53,456 bases of DNA, from assembly GCA_030697685.1 (NCBI GenBank), contig JAUYPF010000035.1:1-53456 (forward strand), read 5' to 3'. Made by a program: the position numbers and the translations under genes. Below are positions 34,203 to 43,699 of this stretch, piece after piece (position 1 is the stretch's first letter; every line of letters begins with the position of its first letter). A model generated the notes under the pieces. It searched no databases. It saw only the letters and a program-made list of their open reading frames with translations, and was not told where the DNA came from. Origin of the DNA: a bacterium (GTDB lineage Archaea > Nanobdellota > Nanobdellia > SCGC-AAA011-G17 > GW2011-AR17).

Positions 34203-37200
34203 TTAGGGTTTATATTGGATAAGCCAATTCCAGAAAGATTTTTTCTCCTGTTCTGGTGCCTGAGATCTTTCATAATCTCTAACTGCACTTAAGAACAATT
34301 GTTCATCACCAGGACAATAAATCTTTACTTCAAGATAATCGCTAGTATCAAGTACACCACAAGAATCAGAGCCATCTATAATAAAACCTTCTAAAAATCG
34401 TGTAGAAACATCAGAATTCTCTGTAACAAGATATGCAAAGTCTGTAATTAGCGTTCCATTATTAGGACCTATTTCTATTGTACTTTCATCAATTATTGCC
34501 TTATAGACAGCATAAGCCTTTCCTTCTTCCAAAGAACAGCCTCCACAAGTATAACTTCCAGTTTGAAGAGATTCACCAACACATTCTCCATCTATACATG
34601 AATACCCTTCATCACATTCTCTATCATCCTCACAAGGGACACATTCTTCTGGAGCCAAAGAAGGAGCACGAGAAGAACCTGAAGCGTAACACATATTTTT
34701 CTTTTCCACATTAGAAAGAAGCACATCATCATCTAAACAAAGTGCTGCAGTTGCTCCAGCATTATTCCCAACAAAAAGCTCACCAGGATTTTCACAAGTC
34801 CCAGAACAATCATTAGATCTTGTCCATATACCAATACTTCCTCTTTGTCCTAAACAATACATCAAAGTATTTTCATCCGCACAAGACCAATAATTACTTC
34901 TTACAAGATCTTGTTCACAATTATTGCCTAAAACAGGGGTTTCATCAAAAGTCACTTCTTGAGAAGAAGACTTCAGAGTACCACAACCTCCATTTCCTAC
35001 AGAATTAGTCACCCAATGTCCTCTATCAGCATTAGAAGTAAGATAAGGACCATCAACTTCTCCAATACCAGCAACATCTTCACAAGCAGAATATGATCCT
35101 ACTTGTGCACACTTATAATAATAATCATCACCGTCAACATTTCTATCATTGGAAAAACCTTTTTCAACACAATTTTGAGTCTGCTCAACAGAAGTTCTAA
35201 AAAGAGCTGCTCTTTCATCCAACGCATCTTTTACAACCTCTTTTGCCTCTGCTGGAGTTTCTATAACTTCTACAGTATTTCCCCCTATTGAACTAACAAC
35301 TTTATTACCTTTATCATTAGAATATGAAGTCCCATCAATTACACAAGCATTTTTCAATTGTATTGGACCTAAAGGTATAGAAAAAGGGCTTTGAGAAAAA
35401 AAAGTTTTAGGTTCTGTATGTGGGCAAGAATAATCCACACCTTCACCATTAGTGGGTTTTACTCCACAACAACTAATCCAATTTAATGCTGGATCATTTA
35501 TATTGCCATTTTCTTTAGAGAAATCAAGAGTATACGATGAATCCCCTTCTTCTAAATCATAAGAAATTTTTCCATCATAATCCTGTACCTCTCCGCCTTT
35601 TAATTTAAATAGAAGAGAAGCACCTTTTAGAATATCAACCTCTCCATCATCAGCTTTCACTAAATATCCCAAAGAAGGAGAAGAAGAAACAGAAGGGTCA
35701 TAGCCCACATAAAATCTTTTTGCAATAAGAGTATATTGATCATTATAACTAATCAAATCTTTAAAAGCATTATTAACCAATTGAAGAGAAGGCTCATCAT
35801 TATATAAAGTCACTTTTACAGGATCTGCAGCAAAACAAGCATTTCCACGAACAGAAACATCATCATCATAACAACTCCAAATTCCAAGTAAAGATTGAAA
35901 AGATTGCCCCCTATCTATATCACTAATCTCCCAAAGTGGATAAGCATCTCCACACCAAAGTTTTGTAAGAGAACCTATATCCTTTTCAACACCTTGATAA
36001 GAACATGCATTTATAGAACAAGCACCATTATCTAAACTAAATTGAAAATTTGTCCCTGATCCAAAAGCATACTCTGAATTAGAATTATCACTATACTGAG
36101 ACTTTCCACATATTTGTATAGGAACAGCTCCTTTAGGATCTTTTAAGATTAAATTCCCCTTAAAAAGAGTATCATCTATATTTAAAACTAACACATCATC
36201 TTTATTCAAAAGAAAAGGATATTCTAAATATGAATTCTTTCCATCAACAACACTAACTATTTTAAAAAGAATATCTTCACCATTTTCAGGGGAAGAAATA
36301 ATATAACTATAATTCAATGGTTCAGAGACAGTATATTTAAATTTCTCATCAATATAAGTTACCCCATAACTAAAATAGTTATTAGGAGATAAAACTAAGC
36401 CAGTATTACAACTAATTTCACCGTTAGAATTAGAAACAGCATACTTCCCAATAAGATTTTTAGCATAAGGATCATAAGGCCCATACGTCAAAAAATAAGG
36501 CTGAGCAGAGTTAAAATTACAAACACTTTGTTTATTAAATGTCACTTCAAGGGTTTTATCCTCATAATTATAACGAACAACATCCTTTTTACTAGTTAAA
36601 ACAAGATAATACCCATTCAATAAAAAATAAGAATTTTGTGTACTAGATAATGTCGAAGTAGGAGATAAAAAAAGTTGCGAATTACGAATACCCACTCCTA
36701 AAATAGAATCAGTATTTACACTACTATAGGTTATAGTTGTATCAAAATTACCATCAGTCCTTTTAGTATAAGAAAAATAAGTACTTGTATAAGTCTCCAA
36801 ATCATAATCATCAGCTTGTATATCTACACCTTGGTTATTTCCTTTGTCTACTAAAGAAACTTTTTGTTTAGGAGCTAAATAAACTTCAACAAAATTTGGG
36901 CCACCAAGCTCTATTTTAGTCCCCTCATCAGCAGTTAGTTTATATCCTAATAAAGAGCCAGTTGTATCTTTTTGATATTTTAATTGAAAATAAACCTTCT
37001 CCTCACTATCAGGATTAAAAATAACAGTTACTTTTTCAAGATTAGTATCATCAATAGAAGAGACCATAGAACAATCTTTATATTCCCTTTTAGTTCCTCC
37101 TTTCAACAGACTTCCATCCTTTGTAAGCTCATTCCCGGCAAGAATCAAATAATAACCATATTCTCCACTCTGATCTAAAGCAAAAATATTTTCTCCACAA

Positions 37201-37280
37201 ACAATCTTACCAGTAGATTCAGCACCAACAACAAAAGGAAGCAATAAAAGCAGCATTATAAGAATCAATAACTTTTTCAT
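34203..37280 (-). CDS. Large Cys-rich secreted surface protein
   Basis: A 1025-residue protein read from ATG 37278-37280 (ATGA overlap with the upstream pilin-like gene). Signal peptide MKKLLILIMLLLLLPFVVGA. The body is beta-rich with Gly/Ser/Tyr/Asn and repeated statements of the type 'energy-strand' blocks; many paired cysteines occur from about residue 390 on. Near residue 880-905 there is a C-x2-C-x4-C-x5-C-x5-C cluster (CVPCEDDRECDEGYSC), a small disulfide module that is also at the end of the partner protein. There is no C-terminal transmembrane anchor, so it may be held by the partner or secreted. Family not recognised. Confidence 0.75.
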   Translation of the reverse strand: MKKLLILIMLLLLLPFVVGAESTGKIVCGENIFALDQSGEYGYYLILAGNELTKDGSLLKGGTKREYKDCSMVSSIDDTNLEKVTVIFNPDSEEKVYFQLKYQKDTTGSLLGYKLTADEGTKIELGGPNFVEVYLAPKQKVSLVDKGNNQGVDIQADDYDLETYTSTYFSYTKRTDGNFDTTITYSSVNTDSILGVGIRNSQLFLSPTSTLSSTQNSYFLLNGYYLVLTSKKDVVRYNYEDKTLEVTFNKQSVCNFNSAQPYFLTYGPYDPYAKNLIGKYAVSNSNGEISCNTGLVLSPNNYFSYGVTYIDEKFKYTVSEPLNYSYIISSPENGEDILFKIVSVVDGKNSYLEYPFLLNKDDVLVLNIDDTLFKGNLILKDPKGAVPIQICGKSQYSDNSNSEYAFGSGTNFQFSLDNGACSINACSYQGVEKDIGSLTKLWCGDAYPLWEISDIDRGQSFQSLLGIWSCYDDDVSVRGNACFAADPVKVTLYNDEPSLQLVNNAFKDLISYNDQYTLIAKRFYVGYDPSVSSSPSLGYLVKADDGEVDILKGASLLFKLKGGEVQDYDGKISYDLEEGDSSYTLDFSKENGNINDPALNWISCCGVKPTNGEGVDYSCPHTEPKTFFSQSPFSIPLGPIQLKNACVIDGTSYSNDKGNKVVSSIGGNTVEVIETPAEAKEVVKDALDERAALFRTSVEQTQNCVEKGFSNDRNVDGDDYYYKCAQVGSYSACEDVAGIGEVDGPYLTSNADRGHWVTNSVGNGGCGTLKSSSQEVTFDETPVLGNNCEQDLVRSNYWSCADENTLMYCLGQRGSIGIWTRSNDCSGTCENPGELFVGNNAGATAALCLDDDVLLSNVEKKNMCYASGSSRAPSLAPEECVPCEDDRECDEGYSCIDGECVGESLQTGSYTCGGCSLEEGKAYAVYKAIIDESTIEIGPNNGTLITDFAYLVTENSDVSTRFLEGFIIDGSDSCGVLDTSDYLEVKIYCPGDEQLFLSAVRDYERSQAPEQEKKSFWNWLIQYKP

Positions 37281-38116
37281 TCCTCCTCCTCCACACACAT
37301 TTCTTCTTCACAAATGTACCCATCTGCACAATCAAGATCTATGAAACACTCCGCATCTGAAACTAAAGTCACATAATGCTCAGCAAAGAGAAAAGTCATA
37401 TTCTGCTCTCCACCAAAAGACGTCGTATCCTGTAATACATATACATAGGTAAAATTATCCACAGGTGCAACAATAATAGAGGCAACACCATAGGATAACA
37501 ATGTCGTATAATCAATCTCATCAGGATTCGCTATGTCAGCATCCACAATCTGCGTCGCAATACCATACACCCACCCTAATTTTGCCTCAACAAAAGTTTC
37601 ATACGAATCAGTCAAACTATAACTACTCTCAGCAACAGAAACAGTCAAAGGATACTTCACCACAACAGACACAATATTCTGTTCAATATCTACATCAGCA
37701 GAAGCCTCTCCTGTACTAATCGTAAACTCAGGGAATTGCTCTACATTCACACAAGAATTCACCAAAGCAGTAATATAATCATTCAATTCAGAAGTCAATT
37801 GTTCAGAAGAAAGAGTAAGATCCTCTCCATCATAGAGATAATAAGGAACAGCATAAGAATCAGCAACATAACTTTGCTCAGGAAGAGTATAATAGCCACC
37901 AGTATAGCCTATATTAATAACAGCCTCATAGGCAGAAGCATCTACACATTCCTGCACATGTTCAACAACTTCCTGTATTTCAGAAGGATAACTAAGCTCT
38001 TTGCTTATTCCAGTAAAACCCAAAATATCATCTTTGAAAATAAAAAGTAATCCAATAAGAAGTACAATAAGAATTCCTAATACTACAAATAATGTAAACT
38101 GCCCTCTTTTATTCAT
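37277..38116 (-). CDS. Pilin-like membrane-anchored surface protein
   Basis: A 279-residue protein read from ATG 38114-38116 (MNKRGQFTLFVVLGILIVLL). The short basic K-R-G-Q-F leader followed by one long hydrophobic helix resembles archaeal type IV pilin or class III signal sequences. The ectodomain is acidic and beta-rich, and ends with a Cys module C-x5-C-x5-C-x4-C (CFIDLDCADGYICEEEMC) similar to one in the downstream protein. TATA-like ATTTAAAC at 38143-38152 places the transcript start near 38116, ruling out an earlier in-frame start. Co-transcribed with the large Cys-rich gene. Confidence 0.75.
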   Translation of the reverse strand: MNKRGQFTLFVVLGILIVLLIGLLFIFKDDILGFTGISKELSYPSEIQEVVEHVQECVDASAYEAVINIGYTGGYYTLPEQSYVADSYAVPYYLYDGEDLTLSSEQLTSELNDYITALVNSCVNVEQFPEFTISTGEASADVDIEQNIVSVVVKYPLTVSVAESSYSLTDSYETFVEAKLGWVYGIATQIVDADIANPDEIDYTTLLSYGVASIIVAPVDNFTYVYVLQDTTSFGGEQNMTFLFAEHYVTLVSDAECFIDLDCADGYICEEEMCVEEEE

Positions 38117-38143
38117 TACAATATTTTCTATGTAATACACTGT

Positions 38144-38572
38144 TTAAATATCTTTCGTACAATCGAGGCGTTGCTGCATATATTTTCCAATAAATTCCTG
38201 AAACTGCAAACCTTCTTTTTGTAATTGAGAATAACTCACAAGAAAATTTTTTCCTTTTGATTTAGGAATTTTTTTTGCTTCTAAAAAAAACCACCCCTTG
38301 TTATCAAAACGAATTGCCAACCAAGCTTCTGCACCAAAAGTATTTGCAAAAATATGCAATTGTTCAAGTTCATCTGCAGAAAAATATTTTTTTTCATCCT
38401 TAATAGATTTACATTCAATTGCAAATATTTTACTTCCATTACTTGCAAGCAAATCTGGCGAAGGTTGTGATGTACTTCCTGATCCTGCACTCCTAACCGT
38501 CGCATAACCCTCTTTCCACAGTAAGTGAAATAATTCCCTTTCCGCGCGACTTCCTTTTGCTTTTTTGGACAT
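38144..38572 (-). CDS. hjc: Holliday junction resolvase Hjc
   Basis: A 142-residue archaeal Hjc. The conserved GSRAERELFHLL supplies E11, then PDLLA (D40) and FAIECKS (E53, K55) complete the nuclease active site. It cleaves four-way junctions during recombination. The usual length is about 120-140 residues. ATG 38572 is preceded by short AT-rich promoter sequence shared with the histone gene region. Confidence 0.92.
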   Translation of the reverse strand: MSKKAKGSRAERELFHLLWKEGYATVRSAGSGSTSQPSPDLLASNGSKIFAIECKSIKDEKKYFSADELEQLHIFANTFGAEAWLAIRFDNKGWFFLEAKKIPKSKGKNFLVSYSQLQKEGLQFQEFIGKYMQQRLDCTKDI

Positions 38573-38614
38573 AAAAAAATAAAAGAATAAAGAAATTTAA
38601 AAAGATATCTACAA

Positions 38615-38785
38615 TTAAAGATCTCTTGCCTGAATTGTGCTTCTCTTGTTTGCTTTAGCTCTTTCACAAGCTTTCTTTATCAAAGCAGTAACTTCTTCAT
38701 TTAAATGCTCAGCAAAGTCCCCAGCAACATTCATACCTTCTGCAATCTCTTTAATTTTACTTCGTACAACAACCATTTCTGTCAT
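38615..38785 (-). CDS. Small archaeal histone-fold protein
   Basis: A 56-residue protein from ATG 38783-38785: MTEMVVVRSKIKEIAEGMNV, then GDFAEHLNEEVTALIKKACE and RAKANKRSTIQARDL. It matches the short histone-fold/DUF1931-like family that ends in R-x-T-(I/L/V)-x-A/P-R-D-L. Shine-Dalgarno GGAGGT sits 8 nt upstream; an in-frame GTG five codons earlier overlaps that site and is probably not used. TATA-like TTTATATA near 38837 gives a leader of about 25-30 nt. It likely binds DNA as a dimer. Confidence 0.85.
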   Translation of the reverse strand: MTEMVVVRSKIKEIAEGMNVAGDFAEHLNEEVTALIKKACERAKANKRSTIQARDL

Positions 38786-38853
38786 TTTGCATACCTCCAC
38801 TCTATATTGTAATAGTCTGTTTCAAAAAGTCTTGCTATATAAATCTTTCTCAG

Positions 38854-39810
38854 TTACTTTTTAAAGACAACAACAGAATACGATAAATTGTTTGTAGAAA
38901 CTTCCCTTTCCTCAACAATCTCTAATCCTTCACACATACTTTTGAATAACACTAAATGTGGAGCAATACAAACGACTCTCCCTTTTTTCTTTAAAATAAA
39001 AGAAACATGATAAAAAAAGTCTTTATACAGATTCTTCACTTCATTTTCACGCAAAGTTTTCGAAACAAAAGGTACAGCTGTGACAACACAATCCACTTCT
39101 TCTTCACCAAACTTTGTATCTAGCCATTCTGTTTCTATACGAGAAACTTGCAAATCTTTTCGTACTTTCGCTAAAGTTGCATTAATTTCAGTACTTCGTA
39201 CATTCGGAAAAAGAGAATCATACGCAATGACTTTTCCTTTTTTATAAATCAAAGCTTCAATAGAAATAATACCATCTCGACAAAAAGGATCAAGAAGGAT
39301 TTTCTTTGCATTATATCCAGAAAGTCGCACTAAACCATATGCAATACAAGCATTGAGAGATTGATTATGAATTTTTACACGATATTTTCTTTTAGAAAGT
39401 AATTCAGGAGTTTGATCTACTCCAACAAATATTTTTTCATCAATAATATCTATAAAAACAATACTCTTAGGATTCTTTAAATCAACACTATTTCCTCCTT
39501 TGTGAAATTTTTCTCCAATAATTTTTTCTACATCCTGAGAGTTAAAACTTTGTTCACCAAATCGAGAGCAAACAACACGAAAAGGGGTTATTACCGAAAA
39601 GACTTTGATCTCTTTAAGATCAGAACACTCTTGTTGCAAAGAATAAACTTTTATAATACTCTGTGTTTTTTTCAATAATTTAGCTAAACTACTCGTAGAA
39701 AAGAGAACTCGTCCTGGAAGAACTACTTTTGAAAGTACATCAAGAATTTCTTTAATCTCTTTCTGAGTAATATCCTCCAATCCTTTAGGACAAATGGCAA
39801 TGTATTTCAT
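38854..39810 (-). CDS. THUMP-type RNA methyltransferase (Trm14/RlmL-like)
   Basis: A 318-residue protein beginning MKYIAICPKGLEDITQKEIK, the classical N-terminus of the THUMP/RNA-N2-guanine methylase family. The central THUMP-like region is followed by a Rossmann domain with motif I LLDPFCRDGIISIEAL near 170 and a VVTAVPFVSK loop in the place of the catalytic (N/D)PP(Y/F). In archaea the closest role is Trm14/Trm-G10-type methylation of tRNA guanosine. The catalytic loop is atypical (A-V-P-F), so activity should be regarded as likely, not certain. Overlaps the upstream radical SAM gene by 4 nt. Confidence 0.82.
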   Translation of the reverse strand: MKYIAICPKGLEDITQKEIKEILDVLSKVVLPGRVLFSTSSLAKLLKKTQSIIKVYSLQQECSDLKEIKVFSVITPFRVVCSRFGEQSFNSQDVEKIIGEKFHKGGNSVDLKNPKSIVFIDIIDEKIFVGVDQTPELLSKRKYRVKIHNQSLNACIAYGLVRLSGYNAKKILLDPFCRDGIISIEALIYKKGKVIAYDSLFPNVRSTEINATLAKVRKDLQVSRIETEWLDTKFGEEEVDCVVTAVPFVSKTLRENEVKNLYKDFFYHVSFILKKKGRVVCIAPHLVLFKSMCEGLEIVEEREVSTNNLSYSVVVFKK

Positions 39811-40754
39811 TTTGCAAGATAAATGTTATTCTTGGTTTCTAATATCTTCACATTTATTAAATCTCCCTCATTTTTTGTACAATCCTTCACAGTAACAGTC
39901 CTTCCTCTTCCTACAGCAATCATTTGATCCTTAAACCATCCTTTTAATCTCACTTCTAATTTTACTCTTTCTCCTTTTTTAAAAACTTCCTCTACACGTG
40001 AAGCTTTATGAATTCCCAAATCTTTTGCAGTAACTTGTAAAGATAATCCAAACTCCTTCTCCCATTTTTTAATTTGAGAATAAAATTGATACCAACTTTG
40101 AGCTTTTATTTTCTCATGCTTTCGTGAATAAGCATATACTTCATATTTTTGTATTCCTAAAAAATAATCTTTCTCTTTTGCATATTGAATAATCTTTGGT
40201 ATCTCTGTATCATTAACTCCAGGAATCCACACAGGGCACAAACGAACAATAATACCTTTCTTCTTATATCTTTCTCCAAAATCTTTCACTTTGTCTATAT
40301 CCATACAAGGAGAGTTTGCTAATTTCCTCGCAAGAATAGGATCAATTGCATGAAATGAAAGATTCACCACATCAACATTGATATCCTTCCATATCGTCCC
40401 ATTTGTTTGTATAGAGATTTTTTTCACACATTGGATTTCACGCAATCCTTCAACTAATTTTTCTAACTGAGGATAACAAAAAGGCTCTCCTACAGAATCA
40501 ATATTAATCTCCACATCATTTCCTTTCAATGCAACAACCTTTCCTACTTCTTCTAATAAATAATCGCAATCTACTTCATAAAAAACCTTGTGCTGCTGAG
40601 AAAACATTCCACCATCTACGGAACAAAACGTACAATTGATATTACACACTGACGTAGCACGCACTTGCAAAAGATTCGTTCCTCTGTCAATGATTCCAAA
40701 CGCAATATTTCCAAAAAGAGGAATGCCACTTTCCCGAGATATATGAATAAGCAT
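39807..40754 (-). CDS. Radical SAM protein with TRAM-like C-terminus (COG2100-like)
   Basis: A 315-residue radical SAM protein. Cysteines C37, C41 and C44 (SVCNINCTFCS) bind the cluster. The C-terminal 60 residues (FKKGERVKLEVRLKGWFKDQ, then GRGRTVTVKDC) resemble a TRAM RNA-binding barrel. This layout matches an uncharacterised archaeal radical SAM family (COG2100-like). Coupling to an RNA methyltransferase gene by a 4-nt overlap supports a tRNA or rRNA modification role, inferred. Confidence 0.82.
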   Translation of the reverse strand: MLIHISRESGIPLFGNIAFGIIDRGTNLLQVRATSVCNINCTFCSVDGGMFSQQHKVFYEVDCDYLLEEVGKVVALKGNDVEINIDSVGEPFCYPQLEKLVEGLREIQCVKKISIQTNGTIWKDINVDVVNLSFHAIDPILARKLANSPCMDIDKVKDFGERYKKKGIIVRLCPVWIPGVNDTEIPKIIQYAKEKDYFLGIQKYEVYAYSRKHEKIKAQSWYQFYSQIKKWEKEFGLSLQVTAKDLGIHKASRVEEVFKKGERVKLEVRLKGWFKDQMIAVGRGRTVTVKDCTKNEGDLINVKILETKNNIYLAK

Positions 40755-40776
40755 AGTCTTTCTGTCGATAAGAGCT

Positions 40777-42546
40777 TTATAAAGCTTTCTTACTCAAATC
40801 TTCTAACGCATCAAGCATAACTTCAATAGCAACAAATCCTCGATTCCAAAAAGCTTCTGACTCTAAATCAATACCTAACTCCAAAGCAATCTCTTTCGGA
40901 CTCTTCGAACCACCATAAGAGAGAAATTTCAAATATTTTGGAACAAAAGCCTTCCCTTCTTTTTTATACATTGCATACAAAGCAAGAGTAAGTAAATTTC
41001 CAAAACTATAACTATAACAATAAAAAGGACTATTATATATGTGAGGAATATACAACCACTCATACTGAAAATTCTTTGAGACTACAACAGAACTTCCAAA
41101 TTGTTCTTCTAAATTCGCTAAATACAATGCAGAAAGTTGGTCAATGGTCGCACCTTTTTCTACTGCTTCATGTGCTTTTTTCTCAAAAAGAACAAAATAA
41201 CTTTGTCTAATTATAGTTGCATACATATCATCTAACTTTGACATGAGCAATGCTTGTTTACTCTGAACATTCTTTTCATCTTCTAATAATTTCTCTGTCA
41301 AAAGCATCTCCGCAAACACAGATGCAGTCTCTGCAAAAACAAGAGGTGGATGAGAAAGAAGAGATACCTGTTTTTTCGTCAACAAATCATGCACACCATG
41401 TCCCAACTCATGCGCAAGCGTAGAAACATCTCTCTCCATACCAAGATAATTAATCAAAACATAAGGAGTGTGTCCAGCGACATCATAACAATAAGCACCA
41501 TGCATTTTTCCTTCTTGAATAAGCGAATGCACATGTTTTTCTTCTAAGATTTTTCTTCCCATGACTTCCATTTGTGGTGAAAAGTGTCTATAAGAATCTA
41601 AAACAACAGTCACTGCATCAGAAAAACTTCTTTTCTTTTCTTTAACAAAAAAAGGTGCATAAAGGTCATAGCGAGTCATTTTTTTCATCTTCAAAAGTTT
41701 TGTTTTCAAGAGAAAATAACGATGAAACACAGAAATATTTTTTTGCACAGAAGCAAGCATGACTTCAACAGCCTTATCAGAAATATTATTTCCTAAATTT
41801 CTTGGAGAAATAGGCTTAGCATATCCTCGTAAAGTCAAAAAGTCATTCTTCCAATCACTTACAATAAGTTTATAGAGTTCACCAAGCATATCTTTATTCT
41901 GTGCATACTTCTCTAAAAGAAGCTCATAGGCTTGTTTTCTTTCTGCAGCAGAAGAGCTTCGTACATACACAGTCAACTGCTCTTTATTCAATTTCTTCAC
42001 TTTTTTCCCAACATAAAAATCATACGAAAAGGACGTTGTCATCAAACTATACAAAGTAAAGAATGCACTTGACCCAGTAGTCTCTTTCAAAAGAAGTATT
42101 TGTTCCTCTTTCTCACTAAGAGTATAAGGTTTTTCTAATAACAACTTCTGAAAATAATAACGATACTCTCCTGCACCTGCAATGATCTTTTGAGCAGATT
42201 TCTCATCCAAAGACTTAAACCAAATATGAAAAAACAAAATCCTATTTCCAACAGCAGCAGTAAATTGCTTCATCCTATCTTGAAAAGCTCGTGCTTCTTG
42301 GGATTTTGTATTCTCAGAAAACCAAAGGTAAGAATAACAAATTAAAACAGAACATCGCTGCTCTACAGATTCAATGTCCTTCAACAAAAGAATAATTTTT
42401 TGAAGAGAAAAAGAATCTAACTGCATTCGTGAACTCTCAATAGCAACAATATTCGTTTCTAATTTTTTTAAAAAAGCATCAAAATCTTTTCCTTGAGGAG
42501 CTTTAAACAAATGTGTAAGATCCCAAGAAGATTGTACATAAGCCAT
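40777..42546 (-). CDS. pepF: Oligoendopeptidase F (M3 family)
   Basis: A 589-residue zinc peptidase. The zinc site is LAHELGHGVHDLL (HELGH near 378-382) with the third ligand Glu in the following FAETASVFAEMLL. The N-terminal MAYVQSSWDLTHLF is typical of PepF. It degrades short peptides in the cytoplasm. The length is the family's normal. A TATA-like box lies within 42551-42575 on the minus strand. Confidence 0.93.
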   Translation of the reverse strand: MAYVQSSWDLTHLFKAPQGKDFDAFLKKLETNIVAIESSRMQLDSFSLQKIILLLKDIESVEQRCSVLICYSYLWFSENTKSQEARAFQDRMKQFTAAVGNRILFFHIWFKSLDEKSAQKIIAGAGEYRYYFQKLLLEKPYTLSEKEEQILLLKETTGSSAFFTLYSLMTTSFSYDFYVGKKVKKLNKEQLTVYVRSSSAAERKQAYELLLEKYAQNKDMLGELYKLIVSDWKNDFLTLRGYAKPISPRNLGNNISDKAVEVMLASVQKNISVFHRYFLLKTKLLKMKKMTRYDLYAPFFVKEKKRSFSDAVTVVLDSYRHFSPQMEVMGRKILEEKHVHSLIQEGKMHGAYCYDVAGHTPYVLINYLGMERDVSTLAHELGHGVHDLLTKKQVSLLSHPPLVFAETASVFAEMLLTEKLLEDEKNVQSKQALLMSKLDDMYATIIRQSYFVLFEKKAHEAVEKGATIDQLSALYLANLEEQFGSSVVVSKNFQYEWLYIPHIYNSPFYCYSYSFGNLLTLALYAMYKKEGKAFVPKYLKFLSYGGSKSPKEIALELGIDLESEAFWNRGFVAIEVMLDALEDLSKKAL

Positions 42547-42588
42547 ACTTTAAAAAAAGACCTACTATTTATATGCCTTCCCTCATCT

Positions 42589-42629
42589 TACCCTTTAATA
42601 GTATTAATAAAAAATAAAGGGTAAAGCTT
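42589..42629 (+). repeat. Direct repeat with hairpin, copy 1 (upstream of fic)
   Basis: TACCCTTTA (42589-42597) pairs with TAAAGGGTA (42615-42623). The whole 41-bp unit recurs after the fic gene at 43659. It ends where the fic TATA-like box (CTTATAAAAG, 42627-42636) begins. Confidence 0.75.
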
Positions 42630-42655
42630 ATAAAAGGCAAGAACCACCTAAAACT

Positions 42656-43657
42656 ATGGTATATATCTATAAAAAGAAAAGTGGAGAAAAAAACTACTAT
42701 TATCTACGAGCTTCACAAAAGAAAGGGAAAAAAACAATCGTCAAAGACATTGCATATTTAGGAACAACAATAGAAGAGGTAGAACAAGCAATCATAAAAC
42801 TTCCTAAATGGGAGAAAGAAATTAGAAAAGCATATCACACTATCAATAATTTTCTCAAATCAAACCATTACAAAGAGAAAGCAAAAAAAGAAAAAAGAAA
42901 AAAAGATGAATACCTAGAACAAGATCTCTTACTGGAAATAGAAGCTACAAAAATACATTTTCAATCAGTATTCAAAAAGAAAAACACACTCACACAAAAA
43001 GAAACAATAAAAATTTTTACCATTGAGTTTGCATTCAACACTACTTCTCTAGAAGGAAACACAATAAAACTACAAGAAGCAAAAATATTACTTGAAGAAG
43101 GATTAACACCTAAGAATAAAACTCTCAGAGAAGTTTATGATCTTCAAAACACGGAAGAAGTACTTGTAGAAGTAATTTCTGATAAAGAAGATCTCAGCCA
43201 TGAGAAAATACAGGATATACACCTTAAGCTCATGAAGAATATTGACGAGAGAAAGGGCTATAGAAGAGAAGAAGTCAGAGTCTTCAAATCAAATTTTGAT
43301 GCAAGTCCAGCACCTTATGTCAAAACAGATATGGATCTTCTTCTCAAATGGTACAACGAAAATAAAAAAAAGCTCCACCCCTTGATTCTTGCAGGGATAT
43401 TTCATCATAAATTTGAAAAAATACATCCATTTATGGATGGAAATGGAAGAACAGGAAGAATGCTACTCAATAAGATTCTACTTTTGAATGAATACCCACC
43501 GCTCATTATTAGAAAAAAAGAAAGAAAAGGGTATATCCAAGCATTAAGAGAAGCAGATAAAAGCAACCCTTTAGAAAGAGAGAGAAAAAACTATGCCAGC
43601 CTCAATCAGTTTTTAGGAAAAGAACTCATAAGCAGTTATTGGGATATATTTCTCTAA
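42656..43657 (+). CDS. Fic-domain protein (AMPylase-type)
   Basis: A 333-residue Fic/DOC-family protein. The Fic active-site motif is IHPFMDGNGRTGR (about 256-268) with His as general base. An autoinhibitory helix motif (S/T)-x3-E-(G/N) is present upstream as TTSLEGN (about 127-133), which puts it in the class with the inhibitory helix N-terminal to the Fic core. The first 110 residues are basic and Lys-rich, possibly DNA-binding. Fic proteins transfer AMP or other nucleotides to target proteins. A leaderless promoter and flanking direct repeats surround the gene. Confidence 0.9.
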   Translation: MVYIYKKKSGEKNYYYLRASQKKGKKTIVKDIAYLGTTIEEVEQAIIKLPKWEKEIRKAYHTINNFLKSNHYKEKAKKEKRKKDEYLEQDLLLEIEATKIHFQSVFKKKNTLTQKETIKIFTIEFAFNTTSLEGNTIKLQEAKILLEEGLTPKNKTLREVYDLQNTEEVLVEVISDKEDLSHEKIQDIHLKLMKNIDERKGYRREEVRVFKSNFDASPAPYVKTDMDLLLKWYNENKKKLHPLILAGIFHHKFEKIHPFMDGNGRTGRMLLNKILLLNEYPPLIIRKKERKGYIQALREADKSNPLERERKNYASLNQFLGKELISSYWDIFL

Positions 43658-43658
43658 C

Positions 43659-43699
43659 TACCCTTTAAAATAATATTCTAAAAATAAAGGGTAAAGCTA
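43659..43699 (+). repeat. Direct repeat with hairpin, copy 2 (downstream of fic)
   Basis: TACCCTTTA (43659-43667) pairs with TAAAGGGTA (43685-43693). Matches copy 1 at 42589-42629 almost base for base outside the AT-rich loop. The last bases are the stop codon of the convergent phosphodiesterase gene. Confidence 0.75.

Noticed and set aside
38116-38140. Longer start for the pilin-like gene (MYYIENIVMNKRGQ)
   Set aside because: The TATA-like box at 38143-38152 places transcription start near 38116, and the extra residues would precede the pilin-type leader.
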